Of a stretch of DNA of 9,564 nt, positions 6,095 to 9,564 are shown one piece after another. The number at the start of each line of letters is the position of its first letter. The stretch's first letter is position 1. Made by a program: the position numbers and the translations under genes. Below the pieces are notes generated by a model. It saw only the letters and a list, made by a program, of their open reading frames with translations. It searched no databases and was not told the origin of the DNA. This DNA is from Pseudomonadota bacterium (lineage in GTDB: Bacteria > Myxococcota > Myxococcia > Myxococcales > Myxococcaceae), in assembly GCA_023424585.1 (NCBI GenBank), contig JAFADT010000048.1:1-9564 (forward strand), given 5' to 3'.

Positions 6095-6109
6095 GGCGGA
6101 TTCTCCGCC
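6095..6109 (-). promoter_or_regulatory. Hairpin covering the hydratase ribosome site
   Basis: The minus strand reads GGCGGA, GAA, TCCGCC: a perfect six-base-pair stem with a three-base loop, ending two bases before the ATG. The only ribosome-site match, GGAG, lies in the stem and loop. Folding would limit ribosome access, which might allow control of translation. It could also be a chance GC hairpin. Confidence 0.35.
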
Positions 6110-6125
6110 ACCCGCTCCCGTCGCG

Positions 6126-6150
6126 CGCGGGATTTGTGCGAGGGCCCGCG
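6126..6150 (-). terminator. Weak inverted repeat abutting the activator stop codon
   Basis: CGCGGG (6145-6150) and CCCGCG (6126-6131) on the minus strand are exact complements with a 13-base loop, starting directly at the stop codon of the sigma-54 activator. The loop is large and there is no U-run, so this is a poor terminator and read-through into the hydratase gene is plausible. Confidence 0.22.
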
Positions 6151-7404
<1,254 letters not shown>

Positions 7405-7624
7405 TGAGGAAACGGTCCCCCCGGAACCGGTGACGGATGGTGGACCGCGCTCAGGAGGCGCGGAGGCTGTCGAGGCATGCCATCTCCGTCAGCCCACGGA
7501 CGGACCTGTGCCCGGGACCCCTCCCGGGTGTGTTCCAGCACCCCTCACCCGGCTTTACGCCGGGGCTTCTGGATATTCCCGGACAATTTCGGGACCGTTC
7601 CGGCTGCGCCGGAGCGCCGGGCCG
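7405..7624. repeat. 220-base spacer with four inverted repeats
   Basis: No gene is seen. Perfect inverted repeats occur at 7511-7528 (CCCGGG, six-base loop, CCCGGG), 7548-7564 (CCCGGC, five-base loop, GCCGGG), 7577-7594 (TCCCG, eight-base AT-rich loop, CGGGA) and 7599-7613 (TCCGGC, three-base loop, GCCGGA). The stretch 7571-7600 is unusually AT-rich for this window. The region should contain the activator promoter, but no -24/-12 or clear -35/-10 pair was found. A 25-codon minus-strand frame ends at TGA overlapping the activator ATG; it looks like chance. Confidence 0.5.
7596..7616 (-). terminator. Hairpin after the large unknown gene
   Basis: Nine bases after the stop at 7625-7627 the minus strand folds into TCCGGC/GCCGGA with a three-base loop (7599-7613); pairs at 7596-7597 with 7615-7616 extend it past one mismatch. 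A moderately AT-rich stretch (GAAATTG) follows about ten bases later. The position fits a terminator; the lack of a U-run directly after the stem weakens it. Confidence 0.32.
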
Positions 7625-9564
7625 TCAGCGGATCGTGACGTCCACCACGAAGCCCGCGGCGGCGGCGCCCTCGCGGGCGGCGGCGATGACGTCGGGGCGC
7701 TCATCGCCCACCCACAGGCCCAGCACGTCGTATACCAGCCACTGGGCCAGGGGCCGGGACGCGGCCTGCGCGGCCTCGCGGGGCACGCCGGACAGGGCGC
7801 CCTGTGCCTCCATCAACGCCCGGGCCAGCCGGGCCGGCGTCACCCACAGCTCCGGGCGCACGAAGGCGGGCACCAGGAAGAGGCAGAAGGCGGCCTCGGT
7901 GCGGGAGAGCAGCGCGTCCAGGCGCTCGCGGCCCAGGCGGAGCGTGGGCAGCCACTGCCCCTCCCCGCGCTGCTCCAGCTTGGCCACCGGCACGCGGACG
8001 ACGCGGCGGGTGCGCGCGAAGCCCTCGCGCTCCACCGACACGACGAAGGCGACCTCGGATGCGGCTTCCGGCGGAGGCTCGGCGTGGCGGTGCACCGCCA
8101 TGGACAGCGACAGCGGCGATGACACCAGCGACCCCAGGTCCGCCTGCACGCGCTCCAGCTCCGAGCGCAGGCCTTCGAGCAGCCCCGCGATCAGCTCCGG
8201 CATCTCCTCGCGGAAGCGCCGGGGGTGGTGCTGGGCGGCCTCCGCCTCCACGCGGCCCACCGCGCCCACCAGCAGGTCCTCCAGGTCGCGGTCGCGCAGC
8301 CACGTGCGGCCGCCCACCGGCACCGAGCGCGTCGCGTGCAGGTGGCGCAGGGAGCCGGTCAGCGTCGCGGGTTCGGAGGGCTCGACGGGAGCGGCGCCCT
8401 GCCCCGCTCCGGCCTGGAGGAAGGACTGGAGCGCGCGGGCGCGGAAGCGGGCCCGGGGGGACGGGTGCTCCAGCATGCGGCGCACCAGCCGCCGGTCCGT
8501 GGCGGTGCGCACCAGCGACAGCGTGGCCAGCTCCGCCTCCGACGAGGCCTCGTCCGGCGCGCACCACAGGAGGAACTCGATGGCCGCCTTGCGCAGCACG
8601 GGCTTGTTGCCCATGCGCCGCGCGACCTCCGCGCGCCACGCGACGAGCCCGTCCAGCCCGGGACGCGAGGGCGTGCGGAAGCGCGGCCACATCTCCGCGC
8701 ACTCCTCCGCCAGCCACACCAGGTGCGTGAAGCCGGACAGCGCCTCCAGCTTCGCGCGAGCGCGGGTGCGCCGCTCGAAGGCCTCCGGCACACCGCGCCG
8801 GACGGAGGCGCGGAACAGGCGCTCCTCCAGCCACAGGAGCGTGAGCGCCAGCGCGGGCTCGCTCTTGCGCATCGTGGCCTGGCAGTGGTCGAGCACGAAG
8901 CGCGCGTGCCCCAGGTCCGCGGCCGTCTCGAAGTCGCTCTGCACGAGCGCGCCCAGGGCGCCGCGCAGCCCGTCCACCGGGGGCGCGTCGAAGAGCGTGA
9001 GCAGGTCGCAGAGGTTCTCCACCACCGCGGGCGGCCCGCCCACCTCCACCGTGCGCGCCAGGAGGAGCCCCGCGCGCGAGCACCAGTCCGGCTCCTTGCG
9101 CCCGTTGGGGTAGCACGCGAGGAAGCCGCGCATGCTGCTCCGGCCGTCCGGCGACGTGGCCAGCGCGAAGAGGCGCTCGCCCAGCACTTCACTGGCCTCG
9201 CGCCACGGCATGCGGGCCGCGCGCGTGCGGATGAAGTCGGTGAGCTTGTCGCGGCCGCCATCGCGCGTGTCGGGGAGCAGCGAGCGCAGCTGCTCCAGCA
9301 GGTCCACCGACCTCGCCCCCGTGCCCAGGACGTACTTGAGGTCCACCTCCACCGCGTCCAGGAAGCGCAGCGCGCGGCCGTCGTAGGTGCAGGGCACGTC
9401 GCGCACCAGCGCCGACAGCGTCTCCGGGTGGCGCTTGAGGTAGCGCGTGAGCACCGTGGAGATGGTGACAGCGGACTCGCGATGGACGCGGTCCGCGCTC
9501 TCCGGATCGCCCGCGTCGCGGAGCGCCGTCACCGCGGCGTCCCGGCGCGCGAGCAGCTGCTTCA
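7625..9564 (-). CDS. Large hypothetical protein, helical, 5' end at window edge
   Basis: The frame is open from its stop at 7625 to the right edge, giving at least 645 residues. A GTG at 9532 could be a start, but upstream codons continue as KQLLARRDAAV and the edge bases TG could complete a Met or Val codon, so the true start may be only one base outside the window. The protein is not recognised. No signal peptide or membrane segment is visible. About two thirds of it is Leu/Ala/Arg-rich with regularly spaced amphipathic helices, for instance LVRRMLEHPSPRARFRARAL, which resembles HEAT-type repeats. The last 150-170 residues alternate strand-like and helical stretches, including AFVVSVERE, RRVVRVPVAKL and FCLFLVPAFVRPELWVTP, and may be a separate domain. 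No Walker, kinase, nuclease or metal-binding motif can be assigned. Codon bias is normal for the window, so the gene is real. Nothing nearby suggests its role. Confidence 0.82.
   Translation of the reverse strand, partial: KQLLARRDAAVTALRDAGDPESADRVHRESAVTISTVLTRYLKRHPETLSALVRDVPCTYDGRALRFLDAVEVDLKYVLGTGARSVDLLEQLRSLLPDTRDGGRDKLTDFIRTRAARMPWREASEVLGERLFALATSPDGRSSMRGFLACYPNGRKEPDWCSRAGLLLARTVEVGGPPAVVENLCDLLTLFDAPPVDGLRGALGALVQSDFETAADLGHARFVLDHCQATMRKSEPALALTLLWLEERLFRASVRRGVPEAFERRTRARAKLEALSGFTHLVWLAEECAEMWPRFRTPSRPGLDGLVAWRAEVARRMGNKPVLRKAAIEFLLWCAPDEASSEAELATLSLVRTATDRRLVRRMLEHPSPRARFRARALQSFLQAGAGQGAAPVEPSEPATLTGSLRHLHATRSVPVGGRTWLRDRDLEDLLVGAVGRVEAEAAQHHPRRFREEMPELIAGLLEGLRSELERVQADLGSLVSSPLSLSMAVHRHAEPPPEAASEVAFVVSVEREGFARTRRVVRVPVAKLEQRGEGQWLPTLRLGRERLDALLSRTEAAFCLFLVPAFVRPELWVTPARLARALMEAQGALSGVPREAAQAASRPLAQWLVYDVLGLWVGDERPDVIAAAREGAAAAGFVVDVTIR

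Noticed and set aside
6096..6110. Possible sigma-54 promoter (TGGC, ten-base spacing, GC) before the hydratase gene
   Set aside because: Only the minimal GG/GC spacing matches, the rest of the consensus does not, and transcription would begin after the ATG.
7405..7485. Short minus-strand frame (25 codons) ending at the activator ATG, considered as lost FHA coding sequence
   Set aside because: Its product is Pro-rich and shows no FHA features, and neither other frame of the spacer does.
7571..7612. Possible ECF-type promoter starting with GGAAC on the minus strand
   Set aside because: Only the short -35 core is present; no matching -10 element at the right spacing could be identified.

Overview
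The window looks like a piece of chromosome from a GC-rich deltaproteobacterium, most likely a myxobacterium of the Myxococcaceae (Myxococcus/Corallococcus type). This rests on the extreme G+C content, the strong G/C bias at third codon positions, a sigma-54 enhancer-binding protein carrying remnants of an FHA domain, and the style of the secreted lipoprotein and XRE regulator. It is an inference, because no marker gene that settles taxonomy is present. Eight protein genes are supported. Seven lie on the minus strand and one, a small XRE regulator, on the plus strand.

Read in the direction of minus-strand transcription (right to left), the window holds: (1) a large, unrecognised, mostly helical protein whose start lies at the right edge (7625-9564); (2) a 220-base spacer with several inverted repeats; (3) a sigma-54-dependent activator with a shortened, apparently degenerate FHA region (6151-7404); (4) a MaoC-like double-hotdog hydratase (5223-6092); (5) the convergent plus-strand XRE regulator (4937-5173), separated from the hydratase by a strong GC hairpin; (6) a 320-base spacer with two perfect 14-base palindromes; (7) a Nudix hydrolase and a lipoprotein that are almost certainly translationally coupled (4209-4616 and 3268-4206); (8) the membrane AAA+ protease FtsH (1073-3127); (9) an 82-residue stand-alone sigma-70 region 1.1-like protein (719-967); and (10) the nucleotide-exchange factor GrpE (45-635), followed by a terminator-like hairpin at the left edge.

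The left third is a protein quality-control neighbourhood: FtsH degrades membrane and regulatory proteins, and GrpE recharges DnaK. The small sigma 1.1-like protein sits between them, with hairpin or promoter signals on both sides, so the three genes are neighbours that may be separate transcription units. The middle and right parts are less coherent. The activator and hydratase are 58 bases apart and may be co-transcribed, but nothing here proves that one controls the other.

Many long open frames on the plus strand are antisense shadows of these genes and were discarded. No tRNA, rRNA, CRISPR array, insertion sequence or phage gene was seen. The most interesting items are the free-standing sigma 1.1-like protein, the eroded FHA region of the activator, the paired palindromes before the XRE gene, and the unrecognised large protein.
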